From assembly GCF_000429025.1 (NCBI RefSeq), contig NZ_KE386833.1, forward strand, positions 448,582 through 512,581: DNA of 64,000 nucleotides, written 5' to 3'. The notes beneath the pieces are model-generated. The model saw only the letters and a program-made list of their open reading frames with translations. It made no database searches and was not told the origin of the DNA. Source of the DNA: Actinospineispora spinosispora DSM 44797 (GTDB taxonomy: Bacteria; Actinomycetota; Actinomycetes; Mycobacteriales; Pseudonocardiaceae). Both the position numbers and the translations under genes were made by a program. Below, in pieces: positions 1 to 9,337 of this stretch (positions are counted from its first letter, which is position 1; each line of letters begins with the position of its first letter).

Positions 1-1
1 C

Positions 2-2185
2 CGTGACGACGTGCGGATCGTCCCGGCCCGTGTGGTGTGGCTGCCGCCGGAGCAGTCGGGCGGCAAGCGCGGCGGCGCCGTCGAGCTGTTGTCGGTGCTG
101 GCGATGCGGCGCCCCTGGCCGGCGCTGCAGTCGCACGTACTGCGGGGTGCTCCCGGGTCGGCGCGCGTGGTCGCGGGCGCCGAAGCGACCGTGCGCGAGC
201 TGCGTGAGTCCTTCGCCGGTCAGAGCCGGGACGAGGCGGAAGCGGGCTCGTTCGGGAGGTTCGTGCTGCGCCAGGCGACGCTGGCCTGCGATCGTGCCGA
301 GCGCCAGGTCGTCGGCGACCGGTACAAGGTGCCTCGGCTGATGGTCGAGCAGATCACCGCGACCAGCCGGTTCGCCGATCTGGTCGCCCGGCTGGCCAGG
401 ACCGAGGAACGACCGCCGCGTGAGGTGGAGGCACGGCTCCGGGAGTGCCTGTCGGAGATGGTCGCGGTGCAGAGCGCGGCGGCGATCGACGCGTTCCGCG
501 CCGCCATGGCGCCGTTGCACTCCAGGGCGTGGCACGTCGAGGTCGACGAGGCGGGGCTCGAACGGCTCCGGGCACTGAACCGGCAGCATTCGCTCGTCTT
601 CCTGCCCTCGCACCGCTCGTACGCCGACCCGTTGCTGTTCGCCGAGGTACTGCACGAGAACGACTTCCCACGCAACCATGTGCTGGGCGGGGACAACCTG
701 TCCTTCTGGCCGATCGGCCCGCTCGGCAAACGGGCCGGGCTGGTGTTCATCCGCAGGACGTTCGGTGCCGACACCGTCTACAAGGCGGCGATCCAGGAGT
801 ACCTCGGCCATCTGATGGAGAAGCGGTTCAACCTGGAGTGGTACATCGAGGGCGGACGCACCCGGACCGGCAAGCTGCGCCGGCCCCGGTACGGCCTGCT
901 GCGCTACCTCGCCGCCGCGATGGAGGAACGGCCCGACGTCGACCCGCTGCTGGTCCCGGTGTCCATCGTGTACGACCAGCTGCACGAGGTCGGCGCCATG
1001 GCGGCCGAACAGCGCGGTGCCGCGAAGCCCGCCGAGGGATGGCAGTGGCTCGCCCGGTACGTCCGCGACCAGCGTCGCAACATCGGCACCGCACAGCTGC
1101 GGATCGGTGAGCCGTTCTCCTTCCGCGAGGCGCTGGCCGAGTCCGATCCCGGTTCGGCACAGCTGGAGAAGGTCGCCTTCCGGGTGTGCGCCGAGATCAA
1201 TCGGATCACCCCGGTCACCGCGACGTCGCTCGTCACCTTCGCGCTGCTCAGCGCGAGGGACCGGGCGCTCACGCTGCCCCAGATCTGCGACGTGGTCGCA
1301 CCGCTGGTCGACTACCTGCAGAGCCGCGACATCCCGGTGCCCGCGCAGGACCTGCGCTCGATCGACGGTCTGCGCCGAGCGCTGGACGAGCTGGCCGCCG
1401 CCGACGTGGTGGGCCGCTACGAACGGGGCACCGAGCCGGTGTTCTCGGTCCGGCCGGGCCGCCATCACGTCGCGGCCTTCTATCGCAACGGCGCGCTGCA
1501 CCATCTGGTCAACCGGGCGCTCGTGGAGGTCGCGGGAGTGCGGGCGGCCACCCGGGGCGGGCAGGTTCCCTGGGCGACGGCCTGGGCTGAGCTGCTGCGG
1601 CTGCGGGACCTGGTCAAGTTCGAGTTCTTCTTCTCCGACAAGCACGAGCTGCGCTACGAGCTGCGGCGTGAGCTGGAGCTGATCGACCCCGAGTGGCGCT
1701 CGCGGGAAGCCACGGCCGACGGTGCTCTGCAGGTGCTGGGCAACGCGAAGTTCTACGTGGCCCACGCGGTGCTCCGGTCCTTCCTCGACGCGCAGCTGGT
1801 GGTCGCGGAGCAGCTGTTCTCGCTCGGCGACGACGCGCCAAGGGACTCGGAGAGCTTCCTGGACGACTGCCTGGGGCTCGGCCGCCAGATGTTGCTGCAG
1901 CACCGCATCGATCGCGCGGACTCGGTGTCCCGCGAGCTCTACGCGGGTGCGGTGCGTCTCGCGGAGAACCGGAACCTGCTCGGGCCGGGTGGTCCTGAGC
2001 TGATCGCGGCCCGGCGCACCTACCGCGCCGAGGTGCGGGCCTTCCTCGGGGCCTTGGCCTACACGGGGGAGATGGAGCACGCGAGGCTGGAGCGGATGCT
2101 CGACAGGTCTCAACGCTCACCGGTCTCGCCGGCCGTGGCCGAGCTCGTCGACGATCCGGGGATGGCGGACTCAGGGGCGCAGTGA
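2..2185 (+). CDS. plsB: Glycerol-3-phosphate 1-O-acyltransferase, 5' end outside window
   Basis: This membrane-associated enzyme makes lysophosphatidic acid from acyl donor and glycerol-3-phosphate, the first step of phospholipid synthesis. The reading frame is open to the window edge (first in-window start is GTG at 11). The visible part begins at a segment, IVPARVVWLPP, that lies about 85 residues into mycobacterial PlsB2, so the N-terminus is cut by the window. Acyltransferase motifs are clear: HRSYAD (HX4D) near base 610, GGDNLSFWPIGPLG near 690 and EGGRTRTGKLRRPRYG near 850. The long C-terminal helical region typical of PlsB2 follows. The 3' end overlaps the convergent TetR gene by 15 bp. 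Family assignment is secure; substrate details are inferred from homology. Confidence 0.93.
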   Translation, partial: RDDVRIVPARVVWLPPEQSGGKRGGAVELLSVLAMRRPWPALQSHVLRGAPGSARVVAGAEATVRELRESFAGQSRDEAEAGSFGRFVLRQATLACDRAERQVVGDRYKVPRLMVEQITATSRFADLVARLARTEERPPREVEARLRECLSEMVAVQSAAAIDAFRAAMAPLHSRAWHVEVDEAGLERLRALNRQHSLVFLPSHRSYADPLLFAEVLHENDFPRNHVLGGDNLSFWPIGPLGKRAGLVFIRRTFGADTVYKAAIQEYLGHLMEKRFNLEWYIEGGRTRTGKLRRPRYGLLRYLAAAMEERPDVDPLLVPVSIVYDQLHEVGAMAAEQRGAAKPAEGWQWLARYVRDQRRNIGTAQLRIGEPFSFREALAESDPGSAQLEKVAFRVCAEINRITPVTATSLVTFALLSARDRALTLPQICDVVAPLVDYLQSRDIPVPAQDLRSIDGLRRALDELAAADVVGRYERGTEPVFSVRPGRHHVAAFYRNGALHHLVNRALVEVAGVRAATRGGQVPWATAWAELLRLRDLVKFEFFFSDKHELRYELRRELELIDPEWRSREATADGALQVLGNAKFYVAHAVLRSFLDAQLVVAEQLFSLGDDAPRDSESFLDDCLGLGRQMLLQHRIDRADSVSRELYAGAVRLAENRNLLGPGGPELIAARRTYRAEVRAFLGALAYTGEMEHARLERMLDRSQRSPVSPAVAELVDDPGMADSGAQ

Positions 2186-2797
2186 GTGCAACACCATCGA
2201 CTGGGCGGTCCTGATGACATCCTCCAGCGATCCGCGCTCCGGCTTCCACCACTCTGCGGCCCAGTTCAACGCACCCAGCACGATCATGCGGGCGACCGAG
2301 GGCTCCAGTCCGGAGCGCAGCTGGCCCGCGGTGTCGAGTTCGGTGACCAGGGTGCGCCAGATGTCGTTGTAGTGGGTGATCTCCGCGAGCGCCCGTTTGC
2401 TCACCTGCTCGGGCAGCTGGTTGCCGTTGCGAATGATCGACTTGGCGTAGTCGGAGATCTCCAGCTCGTGCCGCAGGTGGGCCTCGACGGCGGCGGAGAT
2501 CCGTTCGACGGGTGTCGCGTCCGAGGGCAGCCCGGCGAGGACCTCGTCCAGATGGGCGCGCATCGCCGCCGCACCGACGAACATGACCTCCTCGATGAGG
2601 TCTTCCCGTGACGGGTAGTAGTAGTAGATGGCGGGCGCCTGGACGTTCGCCCGCTCCGCGATGTCCGAGAGCCGGGTGCCGGCGAAGCCCTTCTCGGCGA
2701 GAACCTGTGCCGCGGCGTCGAGCAGCCTCTCACGGGTCCGGTTCGACTTGGCGGTCGAGGAATCCGGATCGGTCACGGCATTGCTCCGGCGAGGCAC
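2171..2797 (-). CDS. TetR/AcrR family transcriptional regulator
   Basis: A 208-residue repressor-type protein. The N-terminal helix-turn-helix is typical of TetR: RERLLDAAAQVLAEKGFAG, then RLSDIAERANVQAPAIYYYYPSREDLIEEV. The rest is an all-helical ligand-binding and dimerisation domain that cannot be matched to a ligand. The start is a GTG at 2797. It lies 70 bp downstream of the SRPBCC gene on the same strand, so the two may be cotranscribed. Its last 15 bp overlap the end of plsB. The ligand and targets are unknown; local control of the SRPBCC gene is a guess from proximity. Confidence 0.9.
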   Translation of the reverse strand: MPRRSNAVTDPDSSTAKSNRTRERLLDAAAQVLAEKGFAGTRLSDIAERANVQAPAIYYYYPSREDLIEEVMFVGAAAMRAHLDEVLAGLPSDATPVERISAAVEAHLRHELEISDYAKSIIRNGNQLPEQVSKRALAEITHYNDIWRTLVTELDTAGQLRSGLEPSVARMIVLGALNWAAEWWKPERGSLEDVIRTAQSMVLHSLRP

Positions 2798-2867
2798 CCC
2801 ACGATCGTAAGTTAGCCCATCCTGGGAACCCAGCCACCAGGCCGCATTAATCTAATCTAAAGACGAA

Positions 2868-3374
2868 TCAGGTGGCGCTCCGAGTCGCTGTCTCCAGGTT
2901 GTCCAGGGTGTCCGCCAGCTGCTCTTCGCTCACCCGAGGATACAGAGGGAGCGCGTCGGCGTCGGTCACGCCGCTCCAGTCGTAGATGTGGGTCACCAGG
3001 GTGTGACCGTCCGGCGTGGGTTCCAGGCGCCACTCGAACCGATGTCCGCTCGGGTCGAGCGGGCCGATCACGTGCTCCAGTGCACCCGGTGGATGGATGG
3101 CCGGGGCCCAGGCAATGTGGCGGTTGCGCTCGAAGACCACCACCTCGCTGCGCATCTGGTAGTCGCCGAGGCCGTCCTGGTTCATGTTCATCACGAACGC
3201 CTGGCCGGTTCCGGTCACGATGGCACCCGACTCCAGACCTCGCAGCATGCCCGCGCCGTCCAGCTCAGTGTGCCGCGCCGGATCCGAGAGCAGGCTGAAA
3301 ATCTGCTCCGGTGACGCCGGGATCCTACGTTGAACCTGCAGTCGTCTGTCGCCGCTCAACTGTGCCTCCCTCAT
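2868..3374 (-). CDS. SRPBCC family protein (polyketide cyclase/START-like)
   Basis: A 168-residue protein with the layout of the Bet v1/START-like fold. It opens with QVQRRIPASPEQIFSLLSDPARHTELDG, the usual first strand and helix-grip entry, and ends with a long C-terminal helix (EEQLADTLDNLETATR). The conserved EWRLEPTPDGHTLVTHIYDWSG stretch forms the later strands. Members of this family bind hydrophobic ligands or act as cyclases; no catalytic residue can be named. ATG start at 3374. It is the first gene of a possible two-gene unit with the TetR regulator. Confidence 0.8.
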   Translation of the reverse strand: MREAQLSGDRRLQVQRRIPASPEQIFSLLSDPARHTELDGAGMLRGLESGAIVTGTGQAFVMNMNQDGLGDYQMRSEVVVFERNRHIAWAPAIHPPGALEHVIGPLDPSGHRFEWRLEPTPDGHTLVTHIYDWSGVTDADALPLYPRVSEEQLADTLDNLETATRSAT

Positions 3375-3419
3375 CTGTGAGGGATTCAGTATAAGGTTTA
3401 GGCAGGGTCTGTTCGGTGC

Positions 3420-4052
3420 TCAGTCGCCCGACGGCGAGAGCAGCGAGGAGCGCGGCGAAGCGGTCGGCTTGGGGCTGGGCTTGGCCGACGTTGTGGGCTC
3501 GCTGGACGGGGTCGCCTCGGGCTCGGCGTCACCGTCGGTGGCCGGCTTGGTGCTCGGCGCCTTGGCGCGCACCTGCACCTGGTCACCGATCTTCAGGTTG
3601 TCGTAGAAGACGATCGCGTCCTGGTCGTCCAGGTGGACACAACCGGCGGACGCCCTGCTCAGGCTGCCGCCGTGGAACGCGACGCCGCCTTCGGCGAAGA
3701 ACACCGAGTAGGGCATCGGGGTGCCGACCGACTCGGTCGACACGTGGTTGCGGTCCTTCCACTGCACCTTGAAGGTGCCGACCGGCGTCTCCTTGCCGGG
3801 GCCGCCGGAGCTCGTCTTGACCGGGCCGTAGGTGATCTTGCCGTTCTCCAGTAGCCACGCCTTCTGGGCCAGGAGATCGACGCAGGCCTTTGCGGTGCTC
3901 GTGCACGGGGTATCGGCGAACGTGCCCTCGTCAGCGGGTGCGGCGGACGCGGGAGTCGCCACGGAGGCGAATCCGGCCAGTCCCAGTCCGACCAGTACGG
4001 CGACCGTGGCGCCGACCGCGACGAATCGAACCCCACCCGAGTTGCGGCCCAC
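3420..4052 (-). CDS. Secreted L,D-transpeptidase (YkuD domain)
   Basis: A 210-residue exported enzyme expected to form 3-3 cross-links or attach groups to peptidoglycan. The signal peptide runs to about residue 38 (hydrophobic core AVLVGLGLAGF, cleavage near ASA-AP). The YkuD catalytic motif is present, with H127 in AFHGGS and the nucleophile C138 in SAGCVH. Two further cysteines, C50 and C57, could form a disulfide. The last 40 residues are a Pro/Ser/Thr/Lys-rich tail that may anchor it in the wall. The GTG start at 4052 has a good ribosome site (GGGAGG) just upstream. No Ig-like domain is visible, so it is shorter than the mycobacterial LdtMt2 type. Confidence 0.88.
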   Translation of the reverse strand: MGRNSGGVRFVAVGATVAVLVGLGLAGFASVATPASAAPADEGTFADTPCTSTAKACVDLLAQKAWLLENGKITYGPVKTSSGGPGKETPVGTFKVQWKDRNHVSTESVGTPMPYSVFFAEGGVAFHGGSLSRASAGCVHLDDQDAIVFYDNLKIGDQVQVRAKAPSTKPATDGDAEPEATPSSEPTTSAKPSPKPTASPRSSLLSPSGD

Positions 4053-4181
4053 CCGTTTCCTCCCGTGTACTCCCAGGGGTCAACGACTGACACCCACAAC
4101 GGTCACTGACAACTCAACGCCGATGACTGATAACACACTGTAAGCGAGGGCGGTCCCCGTCCGTGTGTCAGGGTCGGTGTG

Positions 4182-5189
4182 TCATGGTTCGGACCGTAAC
4201 CGCAGTGTATGACCGGGCACCTCGCCGAACTTCGCGCGGTAGGCGGCCGCGAAGTGCCCGTGGTGGATGAAGCCCCACCGCGATGCCACCTCCGTCACCG
4301 TGACGTCGGACGGTGCCCCGGAGAGCAGTTCGGCGTGCACCCTGGCGAGGCGGATGCCGCGCAGATAACGCATCGGAGACGTCCCGGTCGACTTGGCGAA
4401 CGCGTCCTGCAGCGCCCGAACGCTCAGATGGACACTGCCCGCCAGCTCTCCGACGGTCCACGGATGCGCCGGTCGTTCCTGGAGGAGCTCGATCGCCGCA
4501 CGTACCGCGCGGGGTGACGCCGATGCCGCCGGCGCCTCCAGCTCCTGGCTGTAGTTGTGCCGCTGGGTCACCAGCAGGCTGTCGACGAGCAGGTTCTCCA
4601 ACGTGCCGATGGTGAGCGGGTGCAGCGGTCGCCCGTTTGAGCGGTCCGCCTCGTTGAGCACCAGACGCAGCGCGTCCAACCAGCCCCGGCTGGCGAGCGA
4701 GGTCAGGTCCATCTCCATGTCGAACTCGACCGACTCGCCGAGGGTGTGGCCGAGATGTCGTTCCAGCTCACGCTCGATGCTGGAGCGTGGAATCAGGAGA
4801 CAGATCTGCGCGCAGCCGCCGTCCCAGACCAGATCGGCCTCCGGTGTCGGACTGAACACCCCGGCGACGCCCGGTGTCGTATGCACGACGTGCCGGCCTT
4901 CGCGAAAAATGGCGTTTCCGACGAGCGGGATATTGACGTAGTAACTGTCCGTCGCGCTCGTGATGACATGCACGGCGGAACCGAAACGGACATAGCTCGT
5001 GGTGAGGGAGCCCACGTCGACCGCATTCATGTGCATGTCGAACGCAGTGGCCGGGATTGCCGTGCGCATTCGAACCGGAACCCGGGGGAGTATCCGCTCC
5101 AGCACCTCGGTGGCCTGCGAAATGTCGTTCGTTCGGGCCACCGGGTAGCCGGCGAGCTCCTCCTCGACATCGTCGTCGATCACCGTCAT
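4182..5189 (-). CDS. AraC family transcriptional regulator
   Basis: A 335-residue regulator with an N-terminal AraC-type ligand-binding region (about residues 40-200) and a C-terminal double helix-turn-helix (about 230-330), seen in LAGSVHLSVRALQDAFAKST, MRYLRGIRLARVHAELL and VASRWGFIHHGHFAAAYRAKFGE. The ATG at 5189 has a GGGAGG ribosome site. It is divergent from the Mce-family gene across about 250 bp, so it could control that gene, itself, or distant targets. The ligand is not predictable. Confidence 0.9.
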   Translation of the reverse strand: MTVIDDDVEEELAGYPVARTNDISQATEVLERILPRVPVRMRTAIPATAFDMHMNAVDVGSLTTSYVRFGSAVHVITSATDSYYVNIPLVGNAIFREGRHVVHTTPGVAGVFSPTPEADLVWDGGCAQICLLIPRSSIERELERHLGHTLGESVEFDMEMDLTSLASRGWLDALRLVLNEADRSNGRPLHPLTIGTLENLLVDSLLVTQRHNYSQELEAPAASASPRAVRAAIELLQERPAHPWTVGELAGSVHLSVRALQDAFAKSTGTSPMRYLRGIRLARVHAELLSGAPSDVTVTEVASRWGFIHHGHFAAAYRAKFGEVPGHTLRLRSEP

Positions 5190-5400
5190 CCGAACCTCCC
5201 GTGCACTGCCTAGGAGAGAAACTAACCCAGGCTTAATTCTGGTCGCGCGGTGCCCCCGCGAATCAGACGTACAGCGTAAATATGACGGGTTGGCGCGCTT
5301 TTCGGATCGCGCCCGGCATATCCGCGTGTATTGGATGTCAGGACCGGTCGGGATGGGGTTCGAACCGGTTCAGTGATCATGATTCGAGGAGTAACACCAC

Positions 5401-5442
5401 ATGTTGACCGTGCTGACCTGTCCGGACGGACATCGACCGTGA
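5401..5442 (+). CDS. Putative 13-codon upstream ORF coupled to the Mce gene
   Basis: ATG at 5401 is preceded at ideal spacing by the strongest ribosome site in this intergenic region (GAGGAG at 5386-5391). The frame encodes MLTVLTCPDGHRP and stops at 5440-5442. That TGA overlaps the GTG start of the Mce gene at 5439 in the arrangement GTGA. This looks like a short leader or a translational-coupling cistron. It may instead be fortuitous, with the Mce gene starting at the in-frame ATG at 5379. Confidence 0.45.
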   Translation: MLTVLTCPDGHRP

Positions 5443-6851
5443 GCGAGCGGATGCACCGGATGGGACGGACGTTCGAGCGGGTCAGGACCGAGCCGGGCCT
5501 GGCCAAGAACACGATCGTGGTGCTCGCACTCGTCGTCGTCGCCGGCGTGGTCGGCGGAATCCTCCTCGCCAACCAACGGTTCGTGGTGCCGTGGGACGAC
5601 CGGCAGGTGTTCTACGCGGAGTTCGAGGCGGCCCCGGGCATCAGCCCGGGCAACGGCCAGGAGGTCCGGGTCGCCGGGGTGAACGTCGGCTCGATCGTCG
5701 GTGCGCAGGTCGGCTCCCAGGGGCGCGCGATGCTGACGATGTCGATCGAGCGGGGTCATCGCGTGTTCGAGAACGCGAGGCTCGTGCTGAGGCCGAAGAG
5801 CCCGTTGAACGAGATGTACGTGACGGTCGCGCCGGGCGGCCCGCCCGCGAAGGAGATCCGGGACGGCCACGTGTTCCCGGTCTCCAGTACCCAGCGACCG
5901 ATCCAGGTCGACGAGGTGCTCGACCATCTCGACGACGGTGCTCAGCGCGCTCTGACCTCGTTGCTCGCCGAGTCGGACGTTGCGCTGACGGCCGCGGCGA
6001 GCAGGCTGCCTCAGGGGCTCGACGCGACGCGGGGCGTCGCCAATGACCTCAGGCCGGTCACCGAGGAGCTGGCGCGGCGCAAGGAGCTGATCCGTCGCCT
6101 GATCACGTCTCTCGGGCAGATCTCCGCCGCGGTGGGTGGCGATGACCAGCGGGTCAGCGCGCTGGCGGCCGCGTTGCAGACCACACTCCGGTCGCTCGCC
6201 GACCATGATCCGAAGCTCGACGAGTCGTTGGCCGCGCTTCCCGGCCTGGTCAGCAACCTGCACCGGTCGACCGACTCCGTGCAGGGGCTCTCGGACCAGC
6301 TCGATCCCACGCTGCGCAATCTGCAGCGCGCCTCGGACGAGCTCCCGGACGCGTTGGGCCGTCTGCGGGACACCTCGGACCGGATCGACGACGTGGTCGA
6401 TGCGGCACGGCCGTTCGTGCGGGAGGCCCGGCCGGTACTGCGGGACCTGCGACCGTTCACCGCCGAGCTGAACCGTGCCCTTCCCGAGCTGCACGGCGCG
6501 ACCCGAGAGTTGGACCCGCTGACGAACGGACTCGTCCCATACCTGCCTGACCTGGCCGCGTTCACGATCCAGACCCGGTCCCTGATGGGCTTCGACGATG
6601 CGAACGGCGGCTACCTTCGCTCGTTCCTGGAGTCCAGCCCCCGGTCGCTTCCGCCGGTGCTGGGACCGAACAACGGTGTCAAACCCGTGCCCGCGCCTGC
6701 CCTGGACAGCGGAACCACGACACTGCAGAAGTCGGTCCCGAGGGGCCCGGGTAGCCGTCCCTCGCTGCCCCAGGACGGCTCGATCCCGGAGAAGCGCCAG
6801 GACAATGAGCCCGACGACGTGCAGCGGCTCGTCCCGCCCCTGCCCGGCTGA
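5439..6851 (+). CDS. Mce-family (MlaD domain) protein
   Basis: A protein of about 470 residues anchored by one N-terminal membrane helix (IVVLALVVVAGVVGGILL). An MlaD/Mce domain follows, with ISPGNGQEVRVAGVNVGSI as its hallmark loop. The middle is a long alpha-helical coiled stretch rich in Leu and Arg, and the tail is Pro-rich. Mce proteins bind lipids or steroids as parts of envelope import systems with YrbE permeases and an Mce ATPase. Here the gene stands alone, with no yrbE or other mce genes next to it. The GTG at 5439 overlaps the stop of a short upstream ORF; ATG 5379 is an alternative in-frame start. Confidence 0.85.
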   Translation: MSERMHRMGRTFERVRTEPGLAKNTIVVLALVVVAGVVGGILLANQRFVVPWDDRQVFYAEFEAAPGISPGNGQEVRVAGVNVGSIVGAQVGSQGRAMLTMSIERGHRVFENARLVLRPKSPLNEMYVTVAPGGPPAKEIRDGHVFPVSSTQRPIQVDEVLDHLDDGAQRALTSLLAESDVALTAAASRLPQGLDATRGVANDLRPVTEELARRKELIRRLITSLGQISAAVGGDDQRVSALAAALQTTLRSLADHDPKLDESLAALPGLVSNLHRSTDSVQGLSDQLDPTLRNLQRASDELPDALGRLRDTSDRIDDVVDAARPFVREARPVLRDLRPFTAELNRALPELHGATRELDPLTNGLVPYLPDLAAFTIQTRSLMGFDDANGGYLRSFLESSPRSLPPVLGPNNGVKPVPAPALDSGTTTLQKSVPRGPGSRPSLPQDGSIPEKRQDNEPDDVQRLVPPLPG

Positions 6852-6857
6852 GCCGGG

Positions 6858-8222
6858 TCAGCTGCTCCGGCTCCTCGACACCCGGAGCTGATAGGCACCG
6901 AGCAGTACCGCGACCGTGAGCAGGCTCAGGAAGAACTGCGAGCGGGTGTCCGGCAGGACGGCCATCGCGAGGATGACCGCCGCCATCGCGGCGATCGTCA
7001 GGTAGCTGCTCCACGGGAACAACCACATCGTCAGCGGCAGCGTGGTGCCGTCGCGCTCGGCACGCCGACGGCTGACGATCTGGGACACCGCGATCATCAG
7101 GTAGACGAACAGCGCGACCGCTCCGTAGGAGTTGACGATGAACGCGAACACCCGGTCCGGCGAGACGTACTCGAAGACCACCGAGATGAACCCGACGACG
7201 GTGCCCGCGAGGATCGCCCTCGTGGGCACCCCGTTCGAGCTGAGCCTGGTGAGGCCACTGGGCGCGTCGCCGTTCCTGGTGAGCGCGAACAGCATGCGGG
7301 ACGTGGTGTAGAGCGCGGAGTTGAGGCAGGACAGGACCGCGACGAGCACGACGGCGTTCATGATCGTCTCGACGGCGGGGATGTGCAGGGCGCCCAGGAC
7401 CGCCGCGTACGGGCTGACCTTGATCCCCGCGTCGTCCCACGGCAGGACCGACACCACGATGAAGACCGACAGCACGTAGAAGGCCAGCACCCGTAGCACG
7501 ATCGACCGCATCGCCCTGGCCACGGCCTTCGCCGGTTCGGTCGACTCGGCCGCGGCGATCGTGACGATCTCCGCGCCGGTGTAGAAGCCGATGCAGGGCA
7601 CCACGGCGGCCAGCACGGCGGCCCATCCGTGGGGCGCGAACCCACCGTGGTCCACCAGGTTGGCCACGCCGGGCGTCGAGCCCGGCCACAGCCCGGTCAG
7701 GTACAGGACGCCGAGGAACAGGAACACGACGATCGCGGCGACCTTGATCCCGGAGAACCAGTACTCGAACTCGCCGTAGGACCGCGCGGAGATCAGGTTG
7801 GTCCCGGTCAGCAGCGCCATCAGCACGAGGCACGTGGCCCACTGCGGCACCTGGGGCAGCCATAATCCGACGATGCGCGCTCCGGCCACCGCCTCCAGCG
7901 CCACGACGATCACGAAGAAGTACCAGTACATCCAGCCGACGACGAAGCCGGCGCGTGGGCCGAGCGCGTCCCTCGCGTAGACGTAGAACGAGCCGACAGC
8001 GGGCTTCGCCACGGCCATCTCGGCGAGCATCCGCAGCACCGCGACGATGATCAGGCCGGCGACCAGGAACGAGATGACCACGGCCGGGCCGGTCGCGTTG
8101 ATGACCACGCCGCTGCCGACGAACAACCCGGCCCCGATCACACCGCCGAGCGCGATCAGGTTCATGTGGCGGCGTCGCAGCGACCGACGCAGGTCGGTCG
8201 GCCTGTCCTGGGTGGTCGTCAT
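6858..8222 (-). CDS. APC-family amino acid permease
   Basis: A 454-residue integral membrane protein with about 12 hydrophobic segments. The first, MNLIALGGVIGAGLFVGSG, carries the substrate-binding GVIGAGLF signature of the amino acid-polyamine-organocation family. WMYWYFFVIVVALEAVAGA is also typical of the AnsP/GabP branch. The ATG at 8222 overlaps the stop of the monooxygenase gene by 4 nt, so it is the last gene of the leader-peptide operon. It may import the amino acid-like substrate or product of that pathway; this is inference. Confidence 0.9.
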   Translation of the reverse strand: MTTTQDRPTDLRRSLRRRHMNLIALGGVIGAGLFVGSGVVINATGPAVVISFLVAGLIIVAVLRMLAEMAVAKPAVGSFYVYARDALGPRAGFVVGWMYWYFFVIVVALEAVAGARIVGLWLPQVPQWATCLVLMALLTGTNLISARSYGEFEYWFSGIKVAAIVVFLFLGVLYLTGLWPGSTPGVANLVDHGGFAPHGWAAVLAAVVPCIGFYTGAEIVTIAAAESTEPAKAVARAMRSIVLRVLAFYVLSVFIVVSVLPWDDAGIKVSPYAAVLGALHIPAVETIMNAVVLVAVLSCLNSALYTTSRMLFALTRNGDAPSGLTRLSSNGVPTRAILAGTVVGFISVVFEYVSPDRVFAFIVNSYGAVALFVYLMIAVSQIVSRRRAERDGTTLPLTMWLFPWSSYLTIAAMAAVILAMAVLPDTRSQFFLSLLTVAVLLGAYQLRVSRSRSS

Positions 8223-9337
8223 GCCGGCTGTCCCGTCGAGGTCAGGCGCTCGTCAGCGGACGCGGGTGTGGACAGCTGACGCTCCAGCGGGATGGCTGAG
8301 GCGAACGGGCGGCTGGGGATGTCCCGGCGCAGCAACGGCGCCACGTCGCTCTGGAACAGCTCAAGCGATCGGCGGTGCTCGTCCGGGGTGAGACCGTCGC
8401 CGTCGGCGTGCAGGTGGATGACCTCGTGCCCGAACGCCTCGTGGTAGCGGTGGACCTTCTCCAGCACCTGGGCAGGGCTGCCGACCAGTGCCGAGCTGCG
8501 CTCGACGAAATCCTCCAGGGTGGGGAAGACGACCGGCAGACCCAGCCGCTCGAACGAGGCGAGCCGCGCCTGGTAGATCGGGCGGTAGGTGTCCAGGGCC
8601 TCCTGGGAGGTCCGCGCCAGGTAGAAGCCCGCGGTTCCGGCGCCGACCAGCGCATCCGCCGGGTCGTAGCCGTGGTGCGCCCAGCGTTCCCGGTAGTGGT
8701 CGACGAGCTCGGCGTACGGTTCGATCGAGTTGGTGACGTTCGCGGAGAACAGCGGGTCACCGTACTTCGCCGCCAGCTCGACCGACTCGCGGCTGGTCGC
8801 GCTGCCGTGCCAGATGCGGATCGGCTGCTGCAGCGGTCTCGGCCACACCTCGGCATCGGCCAGCGCGGGACGGAAGTGACCTTCCCAGGTGACCTTGTTC
8901 TCCCGCCACAGCCTGCGGAACAGCTCGTAACCCTCCCGGTTGCGGTCCCACTGGTCCTGCGCCGTCACGTGGAACAGCTCGGCCTGTGCCGAGCCGTTGC
9001 CCTTGCCGATGATCAGCTCGATCCGCCCGTCGGACAGGTGATCGAGCGTCGAGTAGTCCTCGAAGGCGCGCACCGGATCGAGCAGGCTCAACGTGGTGAC
9101 GCCGGTGAACAGCCGGATTCGGCTGGTCCGCGCCGCAATGTGGCTGAGCACCACCGGTGGGGCCGAGGAGAAGAACGGGCGCTCGTGGCGCTCTCCGACC
9201 GCGTAGCCGTCGAAGCCCAGCTCCTCGGCGAGCACCGCGTGGTCGACGACCCTGCGGAACCGCTCGTGCGCGCTGGGAGTGCGCCCGGTGACCGGGTCCG
9301 GACCGTTGGAGATCAGGGTCAGTACCAGGAACTTCAT
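8219..9337 (-). CDS. LLM-class flavin-dependent oxidoreductase
   Basis: A 372-residue luciferase-like TIM-barrel enzyme that would use reduced flavin and oxygen. Family signatures include LAEELGFDGYAVGERHERP, SRIRLFTGVTTLSLLDPVRAFEDY and a GRIELIIGKGNG loop at the flavin phosphate site. This class includes alkanesulfonate, dimethylsulfone and other C-S or C-N cleaving monooxygenases. It sits between the ABC importer ATPase gene and a permease with 4-nt overlaps on both sides. Together with the cysteine leader upstream this favours a role in releasing sulfur from an imported organosulfur compound (inference). The substrate cannot be read from sequence. Confidence 0.88.
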   Translation of the reverse strand: MKFLVLTLISNGPDPVTGRTPSAHERFRRVVDHAVLAEELGFDGYAVGERHERPFFSSAPPVVLSHIAARTSRIRLFTGVTTLSLLDPVRAFEDYSTLDHLSDGRIELIIGKGNGSAQAELFHVTAQDQWDRNREGYELFRRLWRENKVTWEGHFRPALADAEVWPRPLQQPIRIWHGSATSRESVELAAKYGDPLFSANVTNSIEPYAELVDHYRERWAHHGYDPADALVGAGTAGFYLARTSQEALDTYRPIYQARLASFERLGLPVVFPTLEDFVERSSALVGSPAQVLEKVHRYHEAFGHEVIHLHADGDGLTPDEHRRSLELFQSDVAPLLRRDIPSRPFASAIPLERQLSTPASADERLTSTGQPA

